A stretch of DNA of 64,000 nt, from the NCBI RefSeq assembly GCF_018141545.1, contig NZ_CP064356.1, forward strand, positions 372,001 through 436,000, given 5' to 3'. The notes under the pieces are model-generated. The model made no database searches. It was not told where the DNA came from and saw only the letters and a list, made by a program, of their open reading frames with translations. Shown in pieces: positions 1 to 8,619 of the stretch. Position 1 is the stretch's first letter. The number at the start of each line of letters is the position of its first letter. The translations under genes and the position numbers were made by a program. This DNA comes from Miltoncostaea oceani. Its GTDB lineage: Bacteria; Actinomycetota; Thermoleophilia; Miltoncostaeales; Miltoncostaeaceae.

Positions 1-778
1 GGGTGATCAGGCCGATCGCGACGCCGGCGATGGTGGCGTGGACACCCGACTCGAACGTCGCGAACCACGCGACGAGGCCGAGGGCGACGTACGGCACGAG
101 GTACCGCACCCCGACCCGCTGGAGCGCGTACATCGCGGCCAGCGCGATGAGGGCGGTCGCGAGCCACGCGAGGACCACGGCGTCGGTGTAGTAGACCGCG
201 ACGACGAGGATCGCGACGATGTCGTCGATCACGGCGACGCCCAGCAGGAACGCCACGAGGGCCGTCGGCACGCGGCGCCCCAGGGCGGCGAGGGCGGCGA
301 GGGCGAACGCCACGTCGGTCGCCATCGGGATGCCCCAGCCCCGGGTCGCGTCGCCGCCGCCGCTGAGGGCGACGTAGATCAGGGCGGGGAGCACGACCCC
401 GCCGAGCGCGGCGAACAGCGGCAGCAGGGCCGCCTGGCGGGTCGACAGCTCCCCCGTGACGAGCTCCCGCTTCACCTCGAGCCCGATCACCAGGAAGAAG
501 ATCGCCATCAACCCGTCGTTGACGACGTGCTGGAGGTCCTCGGTGACGCTCCAGTCGCCGAGGGCGACGGTGAACTCCGTGGACCAGAGGTCCAGGTAGG
601 AGGCCGTGGCGAGGTTGGCCCACAGGAGCGCGATGATCGAGGCCCCGAGCAGGACGATCCCGCCGGAGACCTCCGTGTGCAGGAACTGCTGCACGGGGCG
701 CACGACGCGGCGGGGCACCGCGCGGTCCGAGCGCGACCAGGGGCGCCGCACCGGCGGCGGGGTGGCTCCGGGGGTCAT
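1..778 (-). CDS. nhaA: Na+/H+ antiporter NhaA (3' end cut by window edge)
   Basis: Integral membrane antiporter that exchanges protons for sodium in pH and salt homeostasis. The reverse strand reads MTPGATPPPVRRPW, then a hydrophobic stretch (GGIVLLGASIIALLWAN) typical of the first NhaA membrane helix. At the window edge it reads GVHATIAGVAIGLI, the conserved NhaA segment in the second half of the protein. About 259 codons are present of the family's usual 390-450, so the C-terminus lies outside the window. The ATG is the first plausible start before the hydrophobic region. The 150 bases upstream are G-runs with no gene. Family assignment is strong; ion specificity is inferred. Confidence 0.9.
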   Translation of the reverse strand, partial: MTPGATPPPVRRPWSRSDRAVPRRVVRPVQQFLHTEVSGGIVLLGASIIALLWANLATASYLDLWSTEFTVALGDWSVTEDLQHVVNDGLMAIFFLVIGLEVKRELVTGELSTRQAALLPLFAALGGVVLPALIYVALSGGGDATRGWGIPMATDVAFALAALAALGRRVPTALVAFLLGVAVIDDIVAILVVAVYYTDAVVLAWLATALIALAAMYALQRVGVRYLVPYVALGLVAWFATFESGVHATIAGVAIGLIT

Positions 779-931
779 CGCGGGGCCGCGGGGCGGCGGC
801 GGGGGCGGGGGGCGGGGGGGCGCGGCATGTGACGTCCCATTCCGGGGGTCGACGGCGTGTTCGCCGACCAGACTTCCCGGCACACCGCGGGGGACGGTAG
901 CAGCCCCGCGGTCACGCCCGGCGCCCGCCCC

Positions 932-3673
932 TCAGGCGGGGCGGAACCTGAGGCAGACGAGGACGGCGTCGTCGGAGTTGCCGGTCTCCCGGATCATCGC
1001 GGCGACGACGCGGTCGCACATGTCGGCGACGGGCGCGTCGCGCAGGTCCTCCGCGGCCGCGCGGAGCCGCCCGAGGCCGACGTCCATCGACTCCTCGCGC
1101 CGCTCGACGAGGCCGTCCGTGTAGAGCAGCAGCACCGCGCCGGCGGGGAGGACGGTGGAGGCGTGCCCGCGATCGCGTCCCGACCCCGGCCGGCACAGGG
1201 GCATCGAGCGACCTCCCTCCAGCCACGCGGCGGGACCGTCGGGCGGCAGCAGCAGCATGGGCGGGTGCCCCGCGTAGGCGTAGTCGAGGCGCCCCGTCGC
1301 GGGGTCGAGGGCCGCGAAGCCGACGGTGGCGAAGTCGGTCCCGTTCGGGCCGTCGGCGAACTGCTGCAGGCGGGCGAGGAGCGCGCCCGGTGACGGGGTG
1401 TGCGGCGCGAGCGCGGCGAGGGCGGTCCGCAGGCGTCCCATCGTCGCGGCGGCCTCCAGGCCGTGGCCGACGACGTCGCCCACGGCGATGCCGATGCGCC
1501 CGTCGGGCAGCGGCAGCGTCTCGTACCAGTCCCCGCCGACCTCGAGGGCGTCGCCCGCGGCGGTGTAGCGCGCCGCGACCTCGATCGCGGCGTGCTCCAG
1601 CAGGCGCTCGGGCAGCAGGGCCCGCTGCAGCGACAACGCCACCCGCCGCTCCTCGTCGTGGATCCGCGCGCTCGCCAGGAGCACCCCCGCCCGCCCCGCG
1701 AGGTCGGTGAGGAACGGCATGTCCTCCGCGCCGTAGGCGGGGCGCTCCGGGTTGGTGAGCGACAGCACGAGGCGCCCCGACCGGGGCCCTCCGACGTCGA
1801 GCGGCAGGGTCACGACCGAGTGGGCCCGCAGCGGCGTCCCGGGGCCGGGGTCCTCACCGGGGATGCGGATCGCGGCGTGGTCGGCGACCCGCGGGGCGAG
1901 CATCGCCACGAGGCGCTCCGCCCGCCCCTCCGCGCCCTCGACGGCCTCGAGGCCGCTGACGATCTCGGCGATCAGCTCGGCCCGCCGCCGCGCCCGCCGC
2001 TCGGCCGCCTCGCTCGCGCGCAGGGCCTCCTCGGCGCGGCGGCGGGCGGTCACGTCCGTGAAGACGAGGGCGAACCGCCCGCGGGGCTCGACGGGTGTCG
2101 CGAAGACGTCGAACGTGCGGCCCATCGCCTCGGAGGCGCTCTCGAAGCGGCGCGTCGCGCCCCCGAACGCGACCTCCGCGTACGTGTCGATCCATGCCTG
2201 CTCGAGGCCGGGCACGAGCTCGAGGGCGGTGTGCCCGACCGCGTCCCGGAGGCCCGTCATCGACTCGAAGACGGGGTTCGTCTCGAGGAAGCGGTAGTCG
2301 ACGGGCCGTCCGTCCGGGTCGAGGACCATCTCCGCGAGGCAGTAGCCCTCGTCGATCGACGCGAACAGGGCGCGGAAGCGGGCCTCGCTCTCGCGCAGCG
2401 CCACCTCGGTGCGGGTCCGCTCGTGGACGTCGATCACCGATCCGATGAAGCCGCCGGGACGACCGCGGACGTCGGTGAGGGGCCGGCCGGCGTCGAACGC
2501 CCAGCGGTACCGCCCCTCCGCGTCGCGCAGCCGGTAGTCGAGCGTGAACGGCTCGTGGGCGGCGACCGCCTGCTCGTGCGCCCGTCGCACCGCCTCGCGG
2601 TCGTCGGGGTGGACGGCGTCGAGCCAGCCCGCCCCGAGGCCCTCCTCCTCGGTCTGGCCGGTGAAGGCGTACCACCCGCGGCTGAGGTACGTGCAGCGCC
2701 CCTCGTCGTCGGTCACCCACAGCATCGCCGGGGCCGAGTCGGCCATCGCGCGGAAGCGGAGGGCGGCGTTGCGCTCCACCGCCGACGTCTCGCGCTCCCC
2801 GACCTCGGCGGCGATGCCGTAGGCGGCGGCGATCAGGACGGCGAGGGTGAGCTGCAGGTAGAGGAGCCCGGCGTCGGGGGCGACGTCGAGGTCCTCCCAC
2901 AGGCCGTGCCCGCCGGCCGTCGCGTGCGCCGCGATGAACGACACGACGGCCCCGGTGAGCGCGACCCCCCGCACGCCGATGCGGAACCCGCTGGCGAGCA
3001 GCACGCCGATCGGGACGGCGATGAGCCCGACCTCGCCCGACCAGGCCACGGCGACGGTCGCGGCCCCCGCGGCCCCGACCAGCACGAACGTCTCGATGAG
3101 GCGCAGGGGGCGCCCGGCGGTCGGGGGGTCGGACCGGACGCCGAGGATCGCGCCGGCCACGACGAGCACGCCGAGGCCGTCCCCGACCCACCACTCGCCG
3201 GCGAACCGGAGCCAGCCGTCCCCGTCGTCGAGCACGGTGAAGGCGGTCGCGCCCACGACGGCCCCGACGGCGGGCCCGGCGACGACGGCCCCGCCGAGGA
3301 ACGCGACGAGGTCGCGCAGGCGCGAGAGGTCGGGGCGGGCCACCACCCCGAGCAGCAGGGTCGCGCCGACGAGCGGCTGCACGACGTTCGCGACGGCGTA
3401 TCCGACGGAGGCCGCCGGCCCGATGTCGTGCCAGAGGTCGAGGGAGATCTCCGCGAGCGCCGCGGCGGCGACCACGACGACCCAGTCCGCGCGCCGGGCG
3501 ATCACGAGCGCCGCGAGGGTGACGCCCGCGGCGGGGAAGAACGACGCGCCGGTGCCGTCGGCGCCGAACCACGAGTACGAGAGCTGCGACCCGACCGCGT
3601 ACGCGGCGGCGACCGCGATGAAGATGCACACCCGGCGTCGCGCGTCGGCGTCCATCGCCAGCCTCGAGGTCAT
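932..3673 (-). CDS. MASE1-PAS-PAS-GAF-SpoIIE sensor phosphatase
   Basis: Membrane-anchored PP2C-type serine phosphatase (RsbU/SpoIIE class), of the kind that controls anti-sigma-factor antagonists. Residues 10-290 are eight to nine hydrophobic helices of MASE1 type (SWFGADGTGASFFPAAG near residue 35). Two PAS domains follow (about 305-420 and 425-545), then a GAF-like region (565-670) and the SpoIIE domain (about 680-911). The metal-binding aspartates are visible in GGDWYE (D715) and VGDVVGHG (D733), and NSDDAVLV closes the domain. At 913 residues it is a full-length sensor. No anti-sigma or anti-anti-sigma gene lies nearby, so its target is unknown. The ligand of the sensory domains cannot be read from sequence. 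Confidence 0.9.
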   Translation of the reverse strand: MTSRLAMDADARRRVCIFIAVAAAYAVGSQLSYSWFGADGTGASFFPAAGVTLAALVIARRADWVVVVAAAALAEISLDLWHDIGPAASVGYAVANVVQPLVGATLLLGVVARPDLSRLRDLVAFLGGAVVAGPAVGAVVGATAFTVLDDGDGWLRFAGEWWVGDGLGVLVVAGAILGVRSDPPTAGRPLRLIETFVLVGAAGAATVAVAWSGEVGLIAVPIGVLLASGFRIGVRGVALTGAVVSFIAAHATAGGHGLWEDLDVAPDAGLLYLQLTLAVLIAAAYGIAAEVGERETSAVERNAALRFRAMADSAPAMLWVTDDEGRCTYLSRGWYAFTGQTEEEGLGAGWLDAVHPDDREAVRRAHEQAVAAHEPFTLDYRLRDAEGRYRWAFDAGRPLTDVRGRPGGFIGSVIDVHERTRTEVALRESEARFRALFASIDEGYCLAEMVLDPDGRPVDYRFLETNPVFESMTGLRDAVGHTALELVPGLEQAWIDTYAEVAFGGATRRFESASEAMGRTFDVFATPVEPRGRFALVFTDVTARRRAEEALRASEAAERRARRRAELIAEIVSGLEAVEGAEGRAERLVAMLAPRVADHAAIRIPGEDPGPGTPLRAHSVVTLPLDVGGPRSGRLVLSLTNPERPAYGAEDMPFLTDLAGRAGVLLASARIHDEERRVALSLQRALLPERLLEHAAIEVAARYTAAGDALEVGGDWYETLPLPDGRIGIAVGDVVGHGLEAAATMGRLRTALAALAPHTPSPGALLARLQQFADGPNGTDFATVGFAALDPATGRLDYAYAGHPPMLLLPPDGPAAWLEGGRSMPLCRPGSGRDRGHASTVLPAGAVLLLYTDGLVERREESMDVGLGRLRAAAEDLRDAPVADMCDRVVAAMIRETGNSDDAVLVCLRFRPA

Positions 3674-3745
3674 GACCGCATTCCCGCGGGGGACGCTACA
3701 AGCTCGCCCGCGCGGGAGGTCGGGGACCGTCGCGCCGCCTGCGGT

Positions 3746-4189
3746 TCACGCCCCGGCGTCGGGGGGCCCCGCGAGGTCGAGCGACGCCACGAGGGCGGCG
3801 AGCCGGGCGCGGTCGTCCCGCAGGGCGGCCACCGTCGCCGCGAGCCGCCGCTCACCCTCGGGCGAGACACTCAGCAGGACGCTGCGCCCGTCGGCGGCGG
3901 AGGCCTCGCGGCGCACGAGGCCGACGGCCTCGGCACGGGCGACGAGGTCGGTGACGGTGTTCTGCGCGAGCTGCATCCGCTCGGCGAGGTCGGTCACCGT
4001 CGCCCGCTCCGACCCGTCCGGCGCGCCCTTGATCTGCACGAGCAGCAGGTGGCGCTGCGGCGTCAGGCCGTTCGCCGCGGCGATCTCCTCGCTGCGCCGC
4101 ATGAAGCGCCGCAGCCCTTCGCGCAGCGCCGCCGCCTCGCGGTAGTCCGTGGCCGAGGGTGCCGGCCGGGGGTCGGGGAGCTGCGCCAT
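3746..4189 (-). CDS. MarR-family transcriptional regulator
   Basis: Winged-helix DNA-binding protein of 147 residues, the normal MarR length. The core runs from LTPQRHLLLVQIKG through ATVTDLAERMQLAQNTVTDLVARAE (recognition helix region) to the wing VRREASAADGRSVLLSVSPEG. The ATG was chosen because it gives the usual short N-terminal helix; the open frame upstream is a shadow of the reductase gene. It is divergent from the siroheme reductase gene with about 126 bp between them, the usual layout for a regulator acting on its neighbour. The effector is unknown. Regulation of the reductase is inferred only from the divergent arrangement. Confidence 0.88.
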   Translation of the reverse strand: MAQLPDPRPAPSATDYREAAALREGLRRFMRRSEEIAAANGLTPQRHLLLVQIKGAPDGSERATVTDLAERMQLAQNTVTDLVARAEAVGLVRREASAADGRSVLLSVSPEGERRLAATVAALRDDRARLAALVASLDLAGPPDAGA

Positions 4190-4315
4190 CGCGGTCCGGA
4201 GGCTACCCGCGGGGCCCCTCGGGGACGGCGATCCACCCGACACATCGTGATGCGATACAGTCGCCCGACAATTGCCGGGAAACTCTCCGGTCATCGAGTG
4301 ATTCGAGGGGGACGC

Positions 4316-5959
4316 ATGTCGCGACGCGCGGGCGGCCAGTGGGCCAGGGGGTACCGGGAGCCGCTGAACGGGTCGGAGCGGATCAAGCGCGACGACGACG
4401 GCCTGAACGTGCGGGCGCGCATCGTGGAGCGCTACGCCCGCGAGGGGTTCGCGGCCATCCACCCCGACGACCTCCGCGGCCGCTTCCGCTGGTGGGGCCT
4501 CTACACCCAGCGCCGCGCGGGCGCGGAGGGCGACGTCGAGGAGGTCGAGGACGAGCACTTCATGCTGCGCGTCCGGATCCCCGGCGGGCGGCTCACCAGC
4601 GCGCAGCTGCGGGTGATCGGCGAGCTGTCCCTGCGGTACGGGCGCGACGTCGCGGACGTCACCGACCGCCAGAACGTGCAGCTCCACTGGATCCGGATCG
4701 AGGACGTCCCCGCGATCTGGGAGGCGCTGGAGGCCGTCGGCCTGAGCAGCGTCCAGGCCTGCGGCGACGTGCCGCGCACCACGATCGGCTGCCCCCTCGC
4801 CGGGGTCGACGCCCGCGAGCTGATCGACGCGACCCCCTTCGTCGCGGAGATCGAGCGGCGGTTCGTCGGCGACCCGGCCTTCTCGAACCTGCCGCGCAAG
4901 TTCAAGACGTCGATCTCCGGGTGCGCCGACCACTGCGCCCAGCACGAGATCAACGACATCGCCTTCGTCGCCGTCGAGGTGGACGGGCGGGTCGGGTTCG
5001 ACCTCTGGGTCGGCGGGGGCCTCGGGCCGGCGCCGCGGCTCGCCCAGCGGCTCGGCGTCACCGTCCCGCCGGAGCGGGTCGCCGAGGTCTGGGCCGGGGT
5101 CACCGGCCTCTTCCGTGACCACGGGTACCGGCGCTCGCGCAACCACGCCCGCTTCAAGTTCCTGGTCGCGGACTGGGGTCCGGAGCGGGTGCGCGAGGTG
5201 CTCGAGCGCGAGTACCTCACGGCGCCGCTCCCGGACGGCCCGGCGCCCGCGCCGTCGACCACCGCGCAGCGCGACCACGTCGGGGTCCACACCCAGGCCG
5301 ACGGCCGCCACTACGTGGGCGCTGCGCCCCGCGCGGGGCGCACGGCCGGTCACGAGCTGGTGCGCGTCGCGGACCTCGCGGAGCGGCACGGGTCGGGCCG
5401 CGTGCGGCTCACGACGCAGCAGAAGATCGTGGTCCTCGACGTCGCGCCCACCGGCGTGGACGCCCTCGTCGCCGGGCTCGAGGAGATGGACCTCCGGGTC
5501 GCGCCGGGCGTCCTGCGCCGCGCGGCGATGGCCTGCACCGGCAACGAGTTCTGCAAGATCGCGGTCGTCGAGACCAAGTCCCGGACCGACGCGCTCGTCC
5601 GGGAGCTCGAGCTGCGCATCCCCGATCTGGAGGAGCCGATCCGGATCCACATGAACGGCTGCCCCAACTCCTGCGCGCGCTTCCAGCTCGCCGACATCGG
5701 CCTGCTCGGGTCGCTCGCCCCCGGCGACGACGGCGCCCGGGTGGAGGCGTTCCAGGTGCACCTCGGCGGCCACCTCGGCCCCGGCGCCGCCGTCGCCCGC
5801 CGGGTGAAGGGCGTACGCGTCCGCAGCGACCGGCTCGACGACTACCTCGAGGCGGTGATCCGGTGCTTCCTCGACACCCGCGACGAGGACGAGCCCTTCC
5901 ACCGCTGGGCGTCGCGGGCCGAGGACGCCTGGCTGCAGCCCCCGGTCGGCGTCGCGTGA
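4316..5959 (+). CDS. Ferredoxin-type nitrite/sulfite reductase (siroheme, 4Fe-4S)
   Basis: Cytoplasmic six-electron reductase that takes nitrite to ammonium or sulfite to sulfide. It has 547 residues, the usual single-subunit length, with two ferredoxin-like half-domains repeated (RQNVQLHWIRIEDVP near residue 120; TTQQKIVVLDV near 365). The 4Fe-4S/siroheme cysteines are C407 and C413 (ACTGNEFC) and C449 and C453 (GCPNSC). The ATG follows GAGGGGG, a good ribosome site; the longer frame upstream is a shadow ORF. The stop overlaps the GTG of the zinc-ribbon gene (GTGA), and a rhodanese is third, so a sulfur role is favoured over nitrite assimilation. Sequence alone does not separate NirA from Sir. 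Confidence 0.93.
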   Translation: MSRRAGGQWARGYREPLNGSERIKRDDDGLNVRARIVERYAREGFAAIHPDDLRGRFRWWGLYTQRRAGAEGDVEEVEDEHFMLRVRIPGGRLTSAQLRVIGELSLRYGRDVADVTDRQNVQLHWIRIEDVPAIWEALEAVGLSSVQACGDVPRTTIGCPLAGVDARELIDATPFVAEIERRFVGDPAFSNLPRKFKTSISGCADHCAQHEINDIAFVAVEVDGRVGFDLWVGGGLGPAPRLAQRLGVTVPPERVAEVWAGVTGLFRDHGYRRSRNHARFKFLVADWGPERVREVLEREYLTAPLPDGPAPAPSTTAQRDHVGVHTQADGRHYVGAAPRAGRTAGHELVRVADLAERHGSGRVRLTTQQKIVVLDVAPTGVDALVAGLEEMDLRVAPGVLRRAAMACTGNEFCKIAVVETKSRTDALVRELELRIPDLEEPIRIHMNGCPNSCARFQLADIGLLGSLAPGDDGARVEAFQVHLGGHLGPGAAVARRVKGVRVRSDRLDDYLEAVIRCFLDTRDEDEPFHRWASRAEDAWLQPPVGVA

Positions 5960-6159
5960 GCGGGCACCCGTCCGCCGCGGCGCCGGGGGGCCGCGCGCAG
6001 CCCTTCTCGTGCCCGTACTGCGGGGAGGAGGACCTGCGCCCCGCCGAGGGCGGTCACCACTGCCCCGACTGCGACCGGCGGTTCGCGCTCACCTTCCTCG
6101 GGCGCGGCGCCGGCGAGCGACACCCGACACGATCCACGACCACAGGAGGGACCGTATGA
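5956..6159 (+). CDS. Small two-knuckle zinc-ribbon protein
   Basis: A 67-residue protein with two CxxC knuckles, C19/C22 (CPYC) and C36/C39 (CPDC), enough to bind one zinc (or possibly one iron). It starts at a GTG overlapping the reductase stop, and its own TGA overlaps the ATG of the following rhodanese, so three genes are translationally coupled. The C-terminal 20 residues are polar with no motif. By position it could help reductase assembly, pass electrons to siroheme, or hand sulfur to the rhodanese; none of this can be read from the sequence. I do not know a characterised homologue. Confidence 0.8.
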   Translation: MSGHPSAAAPGGRAQPFSCPYCGEEDLRPAEGGHHCPDCDRRFALTFLGRGAGERHPTRSTTTGGTV

Positions 6160-6995
6160 GCCGTAGGGACGAGGTACTCGTCTCCACCGAATGGGTGGCC
6201 GCCCACACCGGCGATGCCGCCTACCGGCTGGTGGAGGTCGATGAGGACACCGCCGCCTATGCCGGTGGCCACATCCCCAACGCGATCGCGTGGCACTGGA
6301 AGGACGACCTGCACGCCGCGCCACGCCGCGACTTCCTCGACCAGGAGGGCCTGTCGGCCCTCCTCGCCCGCTCGGGGGTCGGCCCGGACACCACCGTCGT
6401 CCTCTACGGCGGCAACAACAACTGGTTCGCGACCTACGCCTACTGGCTGTTGCGGTACCAGGGGTTCGACCGTGTCCGCCTGATGGACGGCGGCCGCAAG
6501 AAGTGGGAGCTGGAGGACCGTGAGCTGGTCACCGAGGTCCCCACCCCGGCGGCGGCGGACCCCGGTCCCCTCGCCCCGGTGCGGGAGGAGTACCGGGCGT
6601 TCCGCGATGACGTCCTCGCCCACATCGGTGGTGAGGGGGCGACGATGGTCGATGTCCGCAGCCCCGCCGAGTTCTCGGGTGAGGTGATGGCCCCCCCGCA
6701 CCTGCCCCAGGAGCAGGCGCAGGTCCCCGGCCACATCCCGGGTGCCGCGAACGTGCCGTGGGCCTCGGCGGCCCGTGAGGACGGGTCGTTCAAGAGCGAT
6801 GAGGAGTTGACGTCCCTGTATGGCGGGGTGGGGGTCACCCCCGACACCGACGTGATCGCGTACTGCCGGATCGGGGAGCGGTCGAGTCACACGTGGTTCG
6901 TCCTCCACGAGATCCTCGGCTATGACCGGGTCCGCAACTACGACGGGTCGTGGACCGAGTACGGCAGCCTCGTCGGGGTCCCCGTCGAGAGGTGA
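6156..6995 (+). CDS. Two-domain rhodanese (thiosulfate sulfurtransferase)
   Basis: Moves sulfane sulfur from thiosulfate or a similar donor to a thiol acceptor. The 279 residues form two rhodanese domains. The N-terminal one carries YGGNNNWFATYAYW at the position of the inactive loop, and the C-terminal one carries the active cysteine C237 in YCRIGERSSHTW. GGHIPNAIAWHW and GHIPGAANVPW are the paired CH2A-like motifs of the two domains. AGGAGG lies eight bases before the ATG. The coding sequence uses more T-ending codons (GGT, GAT) than its neighbours, which suggests strong expression. A perfect GC hairpin ends the operon directly downstream. Confidence 0.92.
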   Translation: MSRRDEVLVSTEWVAAHTGDAAYRLVEVDEDTAAYAGGHIPNAIAWHWKDDLHAAPRRDFLDQEGLSALLARSGVGPDTTVVLYGGNNNWFATYAYWLLRYQGFDRVRLMDGGRKKWELEDRELVTEVPTPAAADPGPLAPVREEYRAFRDDVLAHIGGEGATMVDVRSPAEFSGEVMAPPHLPQEQAQVPGHIPGAANVPWASAAREDGSFKSDEELTSLYGGVGVTPDTDVIAYCRIGERSSHTWFVLHEILGYDRVRNYDGSWTEYGSLVGVPVER

Positions 6996-7000
6996 GCGAA

Positions 7001-7039
7001 CCCCCGCGCGGCACCGGGTGGTCCGGTGCCGCGCGGGGG
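7001..7039. terminator. Strong hairpin terminator after the reductase operon
   Basis: Perfect 17-bp arms (CCCCCGCGCGGCACCGG and its complement) enclose a five-base loop. It lies five bases after the rhodanese stop and just past the end of the convergent small membrane gene, so it can serve both strands. There is no T-tract, as is common in very GC-rich actinobacteria. Confidence 0.8.
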
Positions 7040-7049
7040 GACCGGCGCG

Positions 7050-7175
7050 CTACGCGCCGAGCACGGCGGCCCCGACGATGATCCCCACGATCACCACCAC
7101 CAGCAGCGCCCCGAACAGGATCAGTGCGCGGGCGCGCGGGTCGCCGCGCCCGTCCGGTCCCCGGGTCTCACCCAT
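7050..7175 (-). CDS. 41-residue single-span membrane protein
   Basis: Reads MGETRGPDGRGDPRARAL, a charged head, then one hydrophobic helix of about 22 residues (ILFGALLVVVIVGIIVGAAV) and LGA at the end. AGGAGG sits about eight bases before the ATG, which is the main reason to believe a gene this short. It is divergent from the methyltransferase gene across a 75-bp gap containing a small perfect palindrome. The function is unknown. Confidence 0.62.
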   Translation of the reverse strand: MGETRGPDGRGDPRARALILFGALLVVVIVGIIVGAAVLGA

Positions 7176-7209
7176 GATCTCCGCCTCCTGGTCGCCGAAC
7201 CGAAAGTGC

Positions 7210-7222
7210 ATCGTACTACGAT
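7210..7222. promoter_or_regulatory. Perfect palindrome in a divergent promoter region
   Basis: ATCGTA-C-TACGAT lies midway between two divergent starts and is one of the least GC-rich spots in this part of the window. It is placed where a dimeric repressor could block both promoters. No regulator gene is adjacent, so the binding protein is unknown. Confidence 0.4.
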
Positions 7223-7238
7223 CTTACCGGGTCGCCGG

Positions 7239-7250
7239 TAGGCTCGCGAC
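7239..7250 (+). promoter_or_regulatory. Leaderless -10 box (TAGGCT) for the methyltransferase gene
   Basis: TAGGCT is followed by six bases and then the ATG, which puts the expected transcription start on the start codon itself. No Shine-Dalgarno sequence is present. The same arrangement recurs at several other genes in this window. Confidence 0.55.
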
Positions 7251-8138
7251 ATGAGCGACGCCCGGTCCGCACCCGCGCCCACCGGGGTCGTCGCGGCGCT
7301 CGGCGCGCTGCGCGACGGCGACCGCGCCCGGGCGGCTGCCGTCCTCGCCGCCGGGGACGCCGGAGACCTCGCCGCGGCCCTCGCACGCCACCTGGGCCGC
7401 GCCTCCGCGGACGCCGTCTACGACGACGGAACGGCCTTCGCCGCGTTCATCGGCAACGGCACCAACCCCGAGCTCTACCGCCGCACGATCGCGGCGCTCT
7501 CCGCCGTCCACGCCCGGCGGCCGCCCCGCACGGTCCTCGACATCGGATGCGGCGACGGCCGCGTCACCGCCGCCGTCGTCGGCGGGGCCGTCACGGACGT
7601 CGATCTGGTCGATCCCTCGGCGGACCTCCTCGCCCGGGCGGGCGCGGCGCTCGCCGGCCGGCCGACACGGGTCGCCGCCCACCGCACCGACGTCGCACGG
7701 TTCCTGGCCGGCCTCCCCCCGGGCGCCGGCTGGGACCTGGCCCAGTCGACCTTCGCCCTCCACACGCTCCCGCCGGCCCACCGCGCCGACGTCCTGCGGG
7801 GCCTCGCCGGGCGGGCCCGCACCGTCGCGATCGCCGAGTTCGACGTCCCCGCCCTCGACGGCGACGCGTGGACCGCCCACCTCGCCGAGCGGTACGCGCG
7901 CGGCGTGGACGAGTACCGCGACCACCCCGAGGTGGTCGACGGCTTCCTGATGCCCGTCCTCGTCGGCCAGGTGGAACCCGGCCGGGCGCGCCACACCTTC
8001 GAGCAGCCCGCGGCGGCCTGGGAGGACGACCTGCGCACTGCCGGCTTCACGGCGGTCACGACCGTCCCGCTGCACGCCTACTGGTGGGCGCCCGCGGTCC
8101 TGATCACCGCGGAGGCCGCCGCCGGGCGCGGCGCCTGA
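7251..8138 (+). CDS. Class I SAM-dependent methyltransferase
   Basis: Rossmann-fold methyltransferase of 295 residues. SAM motif I is VLDIGCGDGR at residues 95-104; the acidic residue ending strand 2 is in VDLVDPS, and motif IV is WDLAQSTFALHTLP. An N-terminal helical region of about 90 residues (ALARHLGRASADAVYDDGTAF) precedes the catalytic core. The substrate cannot be read from sequence, and no pathway partner lies beside it (next is a cupredoxin). The start is supported by the leaderless -10 box. Confidence 0.85.
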   Translation: MSDARSAPAPTGVVAALGALRDGDRARAAAVLAAGDAGDLAAALARHLGRASADAVYDDGTAFAAFIGNGTNPELYRRTIAALSAVHARRPPRTVLDIGCGDGRVTAAVVGGAVTDVDLVDPSADLLARAGAALAGRPTRVAAHRTDVARFLAGLPPGAGWDLAQSTFALHTLPPAHRADVLRGLAGRARTVAIAEFDVPALDGDAWTAHLAERYARGVDEYRDHPEVVDGFLMPVLVGQVEPGRARHTFEQPAAAWEDDLRTAGFTAVTTVPLHAYWWAPAVLITAEAAAGRGA

Positions 8139-8203
8139 TCCACCGGCGCACCCGCGGCGTATCCCGGGGGAGGCACCGCCCACCCCACCGACGAGGACCC
8201 GCC

Positions 8204-8575
8204 ATGCGCAGGACATCCGCGATCACCCCCCTCATCGCCGCCGCCGCGCTCGCCGGCGGCCTCGGCGGCGTCGCGTCCGGGGCCGGGGTGGCGGGCAGCG
8301 CCGCGAACCCCGTCCGGGCGACGACGAGCCCCACCCGCGGCTTCGCCCCCGCGACGGTGGTCGCCCGGCCCGGCGCCCGCATCCACGTCCGCAACGTCGA
8401 CCGCGCCCGCCACAACATCGTCGAGGACCGCCCCGGCGGCGGCCGCCCGCGGTTCCGCTCCGGCGCGCCCACGACGCGCGACTTCACGGTCCGGGCGCCC
8501 ACCCGCGCCGGCACCTACTCCTTCATCTGCCAGGTGCACGGCTTCATGCGGGGGACCCTGCGGGTGCGCGGCTAG
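8204..8575 (+). CDS. Exported cupredoxin (plastocyanin-like) protein
   Basis: Small blue-copper-type electron carrier or copper-binding protein outside the membrane. A Sec-type signal (MRR, then AITPLIAAAALAGGLGGVASGAG) precedes a cupredoxin domain. The type 1 copper ligands are all visible in order: His in RHNIV near residue 67, then Cys, His and Met in FICQVHGFM near residues 107-114. The 123-residue length fits a single domain. Downstream, after 44 bases, is a K+ channel gene; no oxidase partner is adjacent. The redox partner is unknown. Confidence 0.85.
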   Translation: MRRTSAITPLIAAAALAGGLGGVASGAGVAGSAANPVRATTSPTRGFAPATVVARPGARIHVRNVDRARHNIVEDRPGGGRPRFRSGAPTTRDFTVRAPTRAGTYSFICQVHGFMRGTLRVRG

Positions 8576-8619
8576 CGACCGCCGGCCGCGCGCCGGCGCC
8601 GGCGTGGGAGACTCGCGCC

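Noticed and set aside
1400-4315. Very long plus-strand open frame leading into the siroheme reductase
   Set aside because: It is antisense to the SpoIIE phosphatase and MarR genes, is extremely rich in Arg/Gly/Glu/Asp, and matches the shadow expected in high-GC DNA. Only the part from 4316 on is a real gene.
4190-5902. Minus-strand open frame extending the MarR gene across the reductase gene
   Set aside because: The N-terminal 570 residues are antisense to the reductase and have no domain. A normal MarR start exists at 4189.
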